This document shows, one piece after another, positions 34,642 through 46,987 of a DNA stretch of 64,000 nucleotides. Both the position numbers and the translations under genes were made by a program. Numbering within the stretch: position 1 is the first letter of the stretch; each line of letters begins with the position of its first letter. Source of the DNA: Piezodorus guildinii. Taxonomy: Eukaryota; Arthropoda; Insecta; Hemiptera; Pentatomidae. The stretch covers positions 148,728,939 through 148,792,938 of the forward strand of contig CM041292.1 of the NCBI GenBank assembly GCA_023052935.1, in the 5' to 3' direction. Below the pieces are notes generated by a model, which saw nothing but the letters and a program-made list of their open reading frames with translations, was not told the DNA's origin and searched no databases.

Positions 34642-35934
34642 TTTAAATGGTGCCACTGAATATTTTTTAAGACAATTCGTTAGTTCGTGGATAGACATTC
34701 CAAAAAATAAGCTGGTATTAGAACGACAAAACAATTTACTTTGAACTAAGTTCTAAAACAAGAACGTACTTCTATGCGGTTATAAGTTTCTACATAATCT
34801 TTGTCTATCTAATGAAATTATTTCAATTGTTTAGGAAAGGAGATATTCCATCTAACTAGAGAACCATGCTTTTTTTTTTTTTTTTTAATTTATAAGCTTA
34901 GAGAAGAATCTCACACATCAAAAGTACAATAGACAGATAAAATGCTAAAAATGTTATACTCACTAGTTTAAAGATGTTAAAAATAAAAGCTTTAACACCA
35001 ATAAAACACTTTACACATACTTAATGAAGCCCATTTAGACAAACGCGTCACTAATATATAGGATGACCAAAAATACACACATACGTAAACTACAAATTTT
35101 CCAGTCCAAAACTTTCAAAACTATCACTAGAGCTCCCTGGTTCGTTACTTAACATTAAGACCTCAGTAAGCCAACTGTCAAAGAACAGACCAACTTATAA
35201 TTACAGAATATTCTCACTACGAACATGTCTGGCAACACATGTAAAAAGCTGAAAAGAAGTTGGATGAAGGACCTCCTGACATAACTACGTATTTAAAATC
35301 CCTAAAGATTAACGCTGGGAATTCTTTAAACTTCATGTCTTTAGTACTACAACATCAAATCCATACCTCATTGATTGTCTATTGCATAACAGGTGTGAAT
35401 AAAAACCATAATGATAAAAAAAAGAATGAAAAAAAAAAGAAAATACTTTAATTGGTAAGTTGTTTACTGAAATTAACAATTTTTCACTCTGAGTACAGTC
35501 AAGGATACTGACATACATGTTATGTAAATTGCAGTAACTCTATTATTAGAGCGAAACCCTGGTTTATTTTCAGATAGTATTAACTGCATTTCTGTTTTAT
35601 GTAAAAGACAATGAATCACCTAGAAGAGGAAGATAAATAAACCAAATGACTCAGAAGGAAAATGGGACCTATATTCATCACCATACTCGATCCCTTGGCA
35701 TTATACTTCCCCGTTAACCTGATGGAATCCTCCGCAGAGATAACAGGCTTGGAGTAACCTTGACGTCATCTAAGATTGTACAATCAGTGTGTTAGATTCC
35801 CGAGTCATGACAGGGGGTTCCCTTATATGAATGGCCGTTCCTATGGCTTGAGGGATCTTCCGCGTCGCCACACAGAGTGAGTCTCTCGTAAGCAAAAGAT
35901 AACCTAAGCCATATTTTATAGTATTAAAAAAAAG
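34642..35934. other. AT-rich sequence with a GC-richer island at 35640-35905
   Basis: The island is near normal GC content but shows no long open frame, splice-bounded exon or known repeat motif. The remainder is AT-rich. Confidence 0.4.
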
Positions 35935-36484
35935 TTATTTATTGTAATTTACAGCTGTATTATACAACAAAATAAGCAAAGTCAACACAAAAAGTAAAGG
36001 CTAAGACATGAAAATGTCTTGAGAAAGACTACCCAATGGTAGCTCTTTACTAACTATTTTAAGGCAGTAGATCAAGAGGCCACCTTCTTTTCAATCGCCT
36101 CGGCGGGTTGTCAGGAATACCTGAGGAAGATATATTACGGACAAGTGGGTTTGCATGGACAGCGAGTTTGGAATGAAAAGAGGTATATCTATCAATGGTC
36201 TGCAACAAATGGGACGTTGAGGTAATTATAGAGGAGTTGATTTTCGACAAAATAAGGAGCATTCAAGATTTTGGGAAGGATTTAAGATTGTAGGAATTGG
36301 ATGCTGGAGGAATTAGGTAGTTCAGTAGAGCCCCGAAGCTCAATTCCCTATTCCCAAATAGGTCTGATAATATTGATGTAAATGATTATTTTGTAATATA
36401 CTGGAAGTTTTAAACGTTTGTCTAGTAAGTGTTGTATTAATTGGTATTTTCGAGCAGTTTCTTGTCGTTTCAGTCTTGTGCGAG
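35935..36484 (-). mobile_element. Jockey-clade LINE, 3' portion on the minus strand
   Basis: Read on the minus strand it runs from ACTGAAACGACAAGAAACTG (36480 side), through the thumb and the LVRNISSSGIPDNPPRRLKR end, to a stop near 36060. The 3' UTR (ACCATTGGGTAGTCT, ACAGCTGTAAATTACAATAAA) follows. Internal stops and indels break the frame upstream of 36262. The tail on the 35935 side is short. Confidence 0.8.
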
Positions 36485-36799
36485 GTAGTAAAAATTTAAA
36501 ACCATGTCATACAAGAATTTGTTTCGTATAGTTTCAATTACAAACACTGCTTGTGTAAATATTATATTATTACATATGAATATAAAATAAGACATTATAC
36601 TCTAAAACGTAATAGAAAAGACGAGACCGTGATTCTTAAGCACATTAGAACACAGAACCTCCGTTTCAAAACAACGTGCGTTATACATGGCGTATTCGAA
36701 TTTATTTCTCAAAAATACTAAGAGATGAATCTGAGCACCACAAATGTAATTATGATGATTCGGCAATCAAAATGAAGTCAGCTATTCAGGTCACCTAAA

Positions 36800-37075
36800 A
36801 TAATTAGTAATAATAGGCTTACCGAACCCGAATGTTTAATGCCGATACTACCAAATCTGGCTAGACATTTTCCACAACGATCACCGTTAAAGCAAAATTC
36901 GCCAAAATCAGATTTAACACAATCCTCCCATCGAAGCTTTGGCCTACCTCTCAGACGCCTATCAGCCGGTTCAGCGCATACCAACTTTTTCATTAGACCA
37001 ACATTAGACGCCCATTTCAGTCGCCGCGATGATGTCAACTCAAGTATACCTACATAGTACACGCTCAAATATTTC
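36800..37075 (-). mobile_element. RTE-like LINE, C-terminal fragment
   Basis: On the minus strand the C-terminal pattern RRLKWASNVGLM, then RLRGRPKLRWEDCVKSDFG, then a Gly/Ser-rich end and a TATTATTACTAATTA tail is seen. The same 3' portion is found at 28105-28650. The copy is short and truncated. Confidence 0.75.
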
Positions 37076-38789
37076 CTAAAATAATAAACAAATTCGAAAA
37101 TTAGTAGACTCCTACTATCTTGTACTCATAAGTACTGTGAAACAGGAAAAAATAGACAGCTGAAATTATTATATAACCTGTAATGTTGTTAATTTATGAG
37201 AATTAATATTTTAATGTATCAATTAACCTTAAAAATTTAAATAATAAGGTTAATTGCATTGTTAAAAAGTAATTTCTCTTAATGACATTATTTTAGTGAA
37301 TCACATAAAATTGATATATTCTTTTGGCAATGCTTTATGATGTTACTTTATGTAAAAAAAATGGGTAAAATAGCATATATTGGGTTTATTTATTTTAATG
37401 AAAATCTGTGTAAAGTATAAGAAGATTTTAGTTGGTTATTTCGACTTAAAATACCTTAAAATGTGTATATTAAAGATATATGCATATTGTAATAATATAA
37501 ATAATGAAAATTTCTTTTAAAAGGTATCGTTGTAAACTTTTGAAAGAATATTTATTTTTTCGCTTAAGAACATTTTTCTAAAAACTTTATGAAGAGAAAA
37601 AATACTTTTTTAGATCCATGTTTATAAATTTTAAATAAAAAAAAAAATTGCAATAATAAATATCAGACGAAATCCTTAAAAATTACAAAATATCGGGACG
37701 CATGTTTTGGTTTAGTTGTCGGCGATTGAATCATTTAATTTTATAGTTGAACAAAATTTCCTAATTATCATAAAGCGATTGTACTTTTTTGAAAAGAATA
37801 CCACATTTTTCAAATAAACTGTTAGGATGAACAAACTTTGTCGTACCTTTTATTATAATAGTAAACGAGCGAAAGTTATTCCGGACCCTGTTATAAAACG
37901 TAATTATCTTCTTGGTGAAGAGACGAGCCCCCAAGTATCATTACACCAGCCGCATTATACCCAAGCCGTAGTAACGGGTCCCACAAATACCTATAATTAG
38001 GCCGTACACGTCTTCTTCAGTACGGATCTAACTTACAATATCAGATCGTTCAATCGTATGAATACACATGAATTAACAATATAAGAAACTGATCTGCCTG
38101 GTATTAAAACAATTTTTAAGGTTTCAAAAAGAAAAAGAAAACAACAGTGGCATGTTTCGGCAGCTTTCCTTTCATCTCCATTACGTAAGTAATTTCATCA
38201 CATTCATCCGATGAAAACCTAAAGAAAGGAATATCGGTGAGCATTTGGATTACAAACAACATTAGAAAAGTACTCAGCAAAAAGGAAAATCAAGAAGTTA
38301 CACTATTACACTTCATAAAGACTGTAGGGTACTACAAAATAATATAATTGATTATGATGACGCAAAGGATCGTGTAGTGTAAAGTTGGATTCAGAAATAT
38401 GAAGTAAAAAGATATATATATAATATGAGACGATTCAAACAAATTTTAGGCTCCGTTTTAATATTATAAAGAAGTAATTGGGAAAAAAAAACATTCGGAT
38501 AAGAAATTGATAAAAGGTTATAAAATATATTCAAATATAGGACAGTTAAAAATGAATAATCAATTTTATCAACAAACGAATAAGGAATTCATTAATTAAA
38601 TTACAAAGTAAAATTTATATAAAATAATAAGATTAAATAAATACACACTTAAATCATAATTGTTACTTGTCAGTATGAACAGTTTAAATCTGCCTAAATG
38701 GATCTTTTTATTAATTTCTTAACCAAGAATTGTTGAGAAACTTTAATGTGTTGTGTTACAATCTAGGTAGCTATAAATTTGGAATCACA
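37076..38789. other. AT-rich sequence, nothing recognised
   Basis: A somewhat GC-richer patch at 37860-38045 shows no coding pattern. Confidence 0.45.
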
Positions 38790-39058
38790 TGTAGCATGGT
38801 GGCTAGCATAACAGCCTTTATACCAAAGCCCACGGGTTGAACCCCGCAGGTAGTGCTAGAATTTTCAATAAAAGTAAAATATTCTTAGTTATGCCGTCCT
38901 TCGGAGGGGACATAAAAAGGTGGTCCTGAGCCTGTGCGATTTTAGGTACTTGTTAAAGATCCCTATCCTAATTAAACTTCGAGGTAAAATTATAGACTCC
39001 CACTGTAGCATCATCCGATTAGCTATAGTAGCATAAAATGGCGTTAAATAAACAAACA
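38790..39058 (+). mobile_element. tRNA-derived SINE (main family)
   Basis: The head has A box GTGGCTAGCATAACAGCC and B box GGGTTGAACCCC. The body has TTATGCCGTCCTTCGGAGG, AAAGGTGGTCC and CACTGTAGCATCATCCG, and ends GGCGTTAAATAAACAAACAA. It is nearly full length. Confidence 0.85.
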
Positions 39059-39185
39059 ATCTAGGTAGCAAAAACAACAATGCTAATAATATAGTTAAAT
39101 GATGAGATGTAAAAAAAAATAGAAGTAAGGAATTTTTGTATTTCATAAATTAAAAAAAATATATATCAAATTAAATAAGTATATC

Positions 39186-39191
<6 letters not shown>

Positions 39192-39258
<67 letters not shown>
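39192..39258. repeat. Poly(A) tract of 67
   Basis: An unbroken A67 directly abuts the 3' end of the minus-strand SINE at 39259. Read in the SINE's direction it is poly(T). Confidence 0.97.
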
Positions 39259-39260
<2 letters not shown>

Positions 39261-39519
39261 GTACCACTACATCCCATGAAGGGTCTTGGGCTCAGCACAG
39301 ATAGAGATTCGTACTGTTTCTAGGCCAAAGGCCGTGCAATGAGGTAATTCGACCGAGATCACGCTCAGCCGCCAGGCTTTTTCCCCATTTTTGGGTACCC
39401 ACTTGATTGAGGCTGGGTGTGCCACAGGGGAATAAATAATATTTCGCCACAGCCGGGATTCGAACCCAGGACCCGGAGCTCAGTAGACAAGCGCTCTACC
39501 CACTAGACCACGCCGCATC
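39259..39519 (-). mobile_element. tRNA-derived SINE, third family
   Basis: Read on the minus strand the head starts TGCGGCGTGGTCTAGTGGGT, with A box TGGTCTAGTGGG and a near-perfect B box GGTTCGAATCCC. The body then includes GGGTACCCAAAAATGGGGA and CTCGGTCGAATTACCTC and ends GGGATGTAGTGGTACAG. It is well preserved and looks young. A genuine tRNA gene is unlikely, because the 3' side runs straight into the SINE body with no terminator. Confidence 0.83.
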
Positions 39520-41159
39520 ATATTTAAAGATTCTAAAATTTAACTCATGTATAGATTTATTTTTGTTTTATTTGAGGGAGAGGAGGGAAGGAGGAGAGGA
39601 GATAGAAATATAACCGTTATCATTTAACGTTTTGCATAAGATATTATTTAAAAAATAATAAAATAAGTTGTTTCTTCCATTTAATTATTTTAATATTATT
39701 TTTTTTTATGGACAGGCTTTTTTTTTAATATTTTTCCTACTAATTATAATATCTTCTGCATTTCATAAATTATTTCAAATACATTTCATAGAATTTCGGA
39801 ATATATTGATCGATTTAAAAATCATATTTCAGGGTTGTCTGAGTTTGGCATGATTTGTAATCGAAATTAGACAAAGTCATGTTACAATAGTACTTTAATG
39901 CAATAAGGCAATCACTCCTAATCCATGAAACATGAATACGTGATATTGCATTAATGAAATTTCCCAAGGATAAACAGGAGTTGAATACGGGTTTAATTAA
40001 TTTTCCTCGTGTTTAATTTAGTACGCAGTAGTACCCTACTTCGCGTTCCGAAATTAAGAAGAAATTATTAAAAAATCTGGTGCGTGCATCACACAACTTT
40101 AATTATTATTATTTAAATAAAAAAAAATGAAAAAGCAAAAATAGTAATAAATGTAGTAGAAATTCTATTTAGCTTCCATGGAAACATCTGGATAATCCGA
40201 AATTAGAAATTGTTAATGGTAAAATTAACTTAAATTATTAATGGTAAAAATATCTTATTGAAAATGACTATGAAAACCTGGAAATTATTTAAAAAAACAA
40301 AATTTGAGGTGATTTAGAGATTTTTTTTTTTTGAAAATTGGAAAACTAAGCCTTGTTAAACTATTCTAGGAAGAATAAAATCTGCATGACATTAAATCCT
40401 ATTAAATTTAATTATGATCGTGAGAGCCGTTTTAAAGAAGTCGTAAAAATGTATACAGGAATAGAATAGTATAAATAGAGTGGCAGTTTTGGTTCGTAGT
40501 TTCTGGTGTAAAAGATGCTGTAACATCCCTGGTATATACTTGTCATAAATATACAATCTGTATCTAACAGCTTTAGATTTTCGCACAGGACTAAGTGCGC
40601 AGTATTATGAGTTTTCCTTCAAATACCACTCTATATACTAAACTTTATATATTGATTACTTATCTGTTTTAAATGCCAAAACTTGTATTAATACTCTTCC
40701 AAAAAATAATGTTTATTCACTTATGTAGCATTTCGCTGCTTAGAAATAATCAAGTTATTACTGAAACGTCAACTCGTGATATACAAATGATTTCTTAAGA
40801 GTTTAAACTCGGGCGGCAAGAGATGCAGATGGCCAGAAACATCAATCAAGTCTGGCGCGATGTGCGCATTAAGGAGCGCACTGTTCTACGATAGGACGAA
40901 AAATTTCGGGGGGAGGGAAGGAGGGACTAGAGCCATGAAGACAAATAAGTTCGTGGAAGGATATGATGACGATTTGCTGCTGGCTTTAGTGAAATAAAAC
41001 GCCTTTTAAGACAACTTTACTTATTTACATCTCTTCCTGGCCAATACTGCTTAACTTTTTTTTTTTTTTACTTATAGACAACTAGTTACATGACAAAAAC
41101 AAATGGACAAATGGAAAAGAAAAGCATTTTTGAAGCTTATAATTTTTTATAAACATTTT
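39520..41159. other. AT-rich sequence with two composition oddities
   Basis: A purine tract (GAGGGAGAGGAGGGAAGG and following) lies at 39573-39606. A GC- and CpG-richer patch lies at 40810-40985. Neither contains a supported gene. A 25-bp piece at 40072-40096 (CTGGTGCGTGCATCACACAAC) matches the terminus of the 0.87 kb repeat family. Confidence 0.4.
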
Positions 41160-41290
41160 ATTGATACTTACAACTGTTATAATAAATTCAATAAGTAAAT
41201 GGGCTAATTAAAATTATGGACTTGAAAATTTCTTGTAAAAAACTACCCAGAGGTAGTAGCACTTCAATTATTAATTTTAAAGATAAGAAA
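41160..41290 (-). mobile_element. Jockey 3' UTR fragment on the minus strand
   Basis: Read on the minus strand it has GAAGTGCTACTACCTCTGGGT, TTACAACTG-type and ACAGTTGTAAGTATCAATAAA blocks matching the other 3' UTRs, then an A-rich tail. Confidence 0.65.
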
Positions 41291-41791
41291 TTCTATACCC
41301 AGGGAATCGAAAAGTTGCCAACACACGCAGAAACGTATTAATAGTGGTGGAGGCTATACAAATTGTAAATCCTTTTTTTTTTTTTTTTTTAAATCCAATT
41401 TAGCGATTTTTTTTCCGGACAACTCAATATTTCACGTATAATAAGTAAAAGTAATAACAAATTAATTGGTCGTCTTTTTGTTGTTGTTTTTTTTTATGAA
41501 AATATAAGTGAATGATAAGTGCAATTTCAGCAGTTGAAACTTGAAAATCGTTCTTCCAGAGATGGAGGGCCGAAAGGGCGCAGAGGCTAGCGTGCCGACA
41601 GAGGAGGAAATGGAACAATGGACGATACAATTAGTATAGCGGGCTCTCAACCATTAATGGATACAAAATTAATGGCTCCAGTAACTATATGTTGTACCTG
41701 TACCTACCAGTAGCCTTGTTCACATGGCCATGTATTCTGGAAAATCGGGTCATTTCATGTTTGAAATCCTAAATAAAGAACCATTCAATAT
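41291..41791. other. AT-rich sequence, nothing recognised
   Basis: No supported gene; the two overlapping minus-strand frames at 41424-41650 lack motifs. Confidence 0.45.
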
Positions 41792-44727
41792 GGTTTGGAT
41801 CTTTCACATTTTGGACCAATACGAATCCATAATTGTAAGCATATAGACGGAATCCATAATTGTAGAATAGCTAACAAGCAGAGCTACATTAATCACCAAA
41901 GATGTGAGTTTCTTATACACTTATTAATTTTTAAAATCTTTCCTTTAGAATGGTTGAGGGTTCTCTTTTTCTCTGAGGGAACTTCTTTTAAAGTTATTTT
42001 TCTTCATGATTATTTTTAAAGATTTACTTTTTTATGTAAAAGATCCGGTGATGGGGCTCTTTCTTAGATCTTTCAGATGAAATAGCATCGTTTAGATTGT
42101 TGGGGGAAAAAATCTTTAGAAGTAACAATCATTGATAAGAACTTCTTTTATTTTTTTATTTCAAAACAACAACTGTTGTGGGTCAGTCCATTTGAAATCG
42201 TCCTGACCTTGCCGCTCGACATTTTTGATTTTCGTGATTTTTGACCAGTCATTCTCTATTGTTTCTTGAATATAAAACCATGTATAAAAAATATTTTGGG
42301 CCAGTACTTTTAGTATTGTAAGCGTTATAAGTCAGCTCTCCGGGCAAAAACATGTGATGGGAAAATCGTTCTGATTCCTGTAATTTTTTAGATATCAAAT
42401 CAAAACAAAAACCAGCAATGAGATAAGGACATGCTTTGTATTTTTTGTCTTCATAATTTATCACCTAAGCAGTGAAGAAAGTTGTTTAAAAAATCTCAAA
42501 AACGAATAAAAAACGAGATTTTTAACAAGATAAAAGTGTATAAAGGAAAAGTGACTCACTTTTAATTATTTATATATAGCTTAGTCATAGTCCTACTTGA
42601 TATAAAATTTTCGATCTTGAGAACATAGTAATTTTTGTATTTGAATTTTCAAAATTGGCAAACATTTACTTTTCGCGGTGTTTACATATAAATATTTCAA
42701 AAGGGACTGAGTGAAAAATTATGAAACTAATACAGGTTATCTATCTATAAGATTAGTTTAAGTGATATAAATCTGGTCTTTGAGACTAAGCTAGTTTCGG
42801 AATTATAAAATTCTCTTAACTGTTAAAATAACGTTTCCTTTAAAAATTATAAACTAGGGTAATTTTGCGTAATTAAGAACCAAACAAAAACTAGAATGGT
42901 AATGAGAGTATGGTATATAATTTCCGTCCTTATAACACATTTCCTAAGTAGTCAAGAGAATAGTTTAAATAAAAACACGAACAATTCAATCAACCAAAGC
43001 TATAAGGGATGTTATAAATGATTTTCACGCTCAATTATTCATCCTCTTATAGCCTTATCATCGCACTACATGTTTTAAAAATTTTGATTGTGTAAGCAAC
43101 ATCCTTTTTATTATATAAATTTATATTATAAATTGAATAAAAGAAGGATTATTTCCCAGCTCATTAATATTTATAGTAAAATATCTCCAAAAGGACTAAG
43201 TGAAAAATGATGAAACTCATACAGATAATACTCTTTATAATAAGTATCTTAGAGTGAAACTTAGTGGCTGAGACCCAGATTGTTTTTGAAATATCATACA
43301 CCAAATATTACTTGCTATGCCAGAGTGGTGTTCATCTCATCAACAGAATATAAGACAAACCAAATTAATAACACTAAAACCAGTAGAGTCTCATCCACAA
43401 AATTTTACTCTAGCGTGCTATGATAAGGCTATATGAGGATAAATAATTGAGCTTGAAAATCATTTATAACATCCCTTGTCATAGCGCGCCAAAGGTTTTG
43501 AATGATTTAATTTTTCGTGTTTTTTTTTTAAACCATTTTCTTGGCTACTTAGGAAATGTGTTGTCAGGACCGAAATTATATACCATACTCTCATTATCAT
43601 TCTAGTTTTTGTTTGGTTCTTAAATACGCAAAATTACCAGTGTTTATATTTTTTAAAAGAAACGTTATTTTAACAGTTAAGAGAATTTTATAATTCCGAA
43701 ACTAGCTTAGTCTCAAAGACCAAATTTATATCACTTAAACGAATCTTATAGATATATAACCTGTATTAGTTTAATAATTTTTCACTCAGTCTTTTTTAAT
43801 ATATTTCCATGTAAACACCGCGAAAAATGAATTTTTGCCAATTTTGAAAATTCATATACAAAATAGTACTATGTTCTCAAGATCGAAAATTTTAAATCAA
43901 GTAGGACTATGACTAAGCTATATAAGAAAAAATAATTAAAAGTGAGTCTCTTTTCCTTTATATACTTTTATCTCGTTAAAAATCTCGTTTTTTATTCATT
44001 TTAGAGAATTTTCGTTTTTGTTTCGAGAAAGTTGTTTATTCTTCACTATTTAGATAATAAATTATGAAGACAAAAAATAAAAAGCATGTCCTTATCTTAT
44101 TGCTAGTTTTTGTTATGATTTGATATCTAAAAAATTACAGGAATTAGAACGATTTTCTCATCACATGTTTTTACCCGCGGAGCTGACTTAAAACGGTTGC
44201 AATACCAAAAGTACTGACCCGAATTTTTTTTTATTCATGGTTTTATATTCACGAAAGGATAGAAAATAACTGGTCAAAAAATCACGAAAATCAAAAATGT
44301 CGAGCAGCAAGGTCAGGACGATTTCGAATGGCTTGACCCATAACAGTTATTGTTTTGAAATAAAAAAATATAAGAAGTTCTTATCAATGATTGTTACTTC
44401 TAAATATTTTTCCCCCAACAATCGAAACGATACTATTTCATCTAAAAGATCTATGAAAGAGCCCCATCACCGGGTCTATTACATAAAAAAGTAAATCTTT
44501 AAAATAATCATGGAGAGAAATAACTTTTAAAGGAGTTCCCTCAGAAAAAAAAGAGAACCTTCAATCATTCTAAAGGAAAGGTTTTAGAAATAAATAAGTG
44601 TATAAGGAAAAAACATTTTTTGTGAATAATCCAGCTCTGCTTGTTAGCTATTCCACAATTATGGATTCCGTCTATATGCTTAAAATTATAGATTCGTATT
44701 GGTCCAAAATGTGTAAGATCCAAACCA
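41792..44727. mobile_element. Giant near-palindrome (foldback-type element), 2.9 kb
   Basis: The left arm (41792 to about 43072) and right arm (about 43411 to 44727) are inverted copies over nearly 1.3 kb with frequent small differences. The outermost GGTTTGGATCTT-CACATTTTGGACC blocks match, as do inner blocks such as GGTCAGGACGATTTC, TGTAATTTTTTAGATATCAAATC and GGGATGTTATAAATGATTTTC. The ~340-bp spacer partly repeats the arm near 42696-42800. No conserved protein frame is shared. It resembles a foldback or large-TIR transposon. A transcript would form a very long hairpin. Confidence 0.85.
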
Positions 44728-44840
44728 ATAGATTGACCCTTATTAGTAATCTATAAATTATTTTTATAATATGAACAGTTGTTGAGTGATGCACATCATG
44801 TATCAGGAATCTATCATAATAGGTACAAATTTTAGCCTTA

Positions 44841-44902
44841 ACTATTTCAAAAATAATATGAAAATGACTATTTCAAAAATAATATGAAAATAACTATTTC
44901 AG
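44841..44902. repeat. Minisatellite, 26-bp unit, about 2.4 copies
   Basis: The unit ACTATTTCAAAAATAATATG plus AAAATG occurs at 44841-44866 and 44867-44892, and a partial third copy follows. Confidence 0.85.
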
Positions 44903-46918
44903 CTGTTCATGTAACTTGAGTGGATAAACTGAGAGGGATAGCAGAACTGCACATATGTAAAAAAAGTTTTAATATTTTAGCTGTCTAACCGTAAGTTAAA
45001 TTAAGAAATAAAAACAGACATAGAATAAAAAATAAATAGTTAATTTATATTGTCTTAGCATGAGGTCGACAAAACTAACCCTGCATATTTCTAATAATAA
45101 CTCCCGATCTCTCAACTAAATTTACATATAATAAATACAATTTAAAGATTACGATTCTGTACCCAATATTAAAAAAATAAATATCAAACCGTCTAGGCCA
45201 TATAGGAACCAGTGGCGTTCGTCGTAATGTATTCAACAAGAAAAAACACACCTTTAGCCACTATGGTCTACGAAATAAATCTGACCTATAGAATATTTAT
45301 TGCATTTAAAAGTGTTCAAGTTTAATTAATATCGAGAAGCGTTTGTGAAAACCACTTATTAAACAAATCTGGACATGTCCTAAAATTAAAAGATTAAATA
45401 TTTAATTGGGAAAATGATTTTATTACACTAAAATATGGTTAAAAGTTAGTTTTAACACTATTTGATGCAATAGTAACAGTCTGATTATGAAACTACTAAT
45501 TATTTACTTCTAAAATCAGGGCATAGTAAAAAGGAATAATGCGCTTCACCAACCACTAGTACTGCTATCACGTTGCTTGTATTTATGAAAAATTAAACAT
45601 TAACTTATATTACAGTAATAAATGTAAAATTATTATTCAATACGCACTTTTATTACTTTAGGCAGTATACTAAATTATCGACCGTTAATAATTATATAAG
45701 TTAATAATTGTTTACCCTTTCGATTAACGAATAAAATTTTAACACTACAATAGTATTGATAGTAGTTAATACGGATAAATAATTATTATGTATGTATAAT
45801 TATGTAATGTAATTGTCATACTCTCAATCAAAATCTGGTGTGATACGATTTTCATACTTCTCTCATGCGAATTTTAATACATATTGCAACATCTTTAAGA
45901 ACATACATAACCCTTATTTTTTTATTATTTTTATGTCTTGTTGACAAATAAAATTTATCAAAAACAAATAAAAGTATGGGAATCTGCGCAAAATAGTTTT
46001 CAAAACAAGTGGACAAAGTAAATACGTCGCATTTTAGCAAATTCTGGTACCAAATTTATTCTTGTTTTTGTTTCTATATTGTTGTATTTTTTTTTTAATT
46101 GATACATAATCTATTATATTTATAAACAATAGTAAACATGATTAACTGAATACTTTAGTATTACCCTAAAACGGATATACGGGTAGTTAAAGACCTTAAA
46201 GTGAAGTTTCATCAAAAAATTTTGTTTTTTAGTCGTTAAAAAAGCTGTTTTTGTGTGTGCCCTATTCCGGTTCTATAATACATATAACGAGAAATAATAT
46301 TTTACCAAACAAAACAAAATTAGTCGTCATGTTAAAGCGCAGTTACACAGAAAACCAACGTTTTTATAGGCACAAGTAGATACAGCTTAAAAGGCTTATA
46401 GATCAGTGGAAATATGGACATGGATAATTATATTTATTTACAATAATTTATATCACAGATAGCAATTTAAAAAAAAAAAGTGGTAAATTTTATTTTTATT
46501 ATTAATTGTATCGAAATTATTTTCAAACAAAATATATGAAAAAAATGGTGTTTAACAACAAAGGATTAAAAAAAAAATTAATAAAAATGTTTGTAGGAGT
46601 ATATTGTCTTTTAGATGTCACTCAAGACATAAAAATTATTTACCATGATAGAAATAAAATTAGAATTTTTTTTTCTCTTAGTTCTAGAACATCGTAATAA
46701 AATAATTATAATATATCCCGTTCTATTTTACTGAAACAGCGATAATTATGATAAAGGAACGTTCCGCAGTCGTGATAAATGTAGTTAGACATTGAAAACC
46801 AGACGATGTGTGTCTGAAGTAATCTGATTGTAACTTTTCAGACTAAATCTGATTTTACATTGTCAGGTAAAGTTGAGGAAAGATAAGCGATTGTCCAGTT
46901 GTACATAACGTATCCTAA

Positions 46919-46920
<2 letters not shown>

Positions 46921-46982
<62 letters not shown>
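46921..46982. repeat. (TA)n microsatellite
   Basis: About 30 TA units without interruption. Confidence 0.96.

Positions 46983-46987
<5 letters not shown>

Noticed and set aside
39447..39519. tRNA gene candidate with strong A and B boxes
   Set aside because: The 3' side runs into a SINE body and there is no terminator, so it is the SINE head rather than a tRNA gene.
42249..42464. Open frame in the left arm of the palindrome
   Set aside because: The matching part of the right arm is interrupted by stops, so there is no selection on the frame.
44297..44494. Open frame in the right arm of the palindrome
   Set aside because: It is not preserved in the mirrored left arm.
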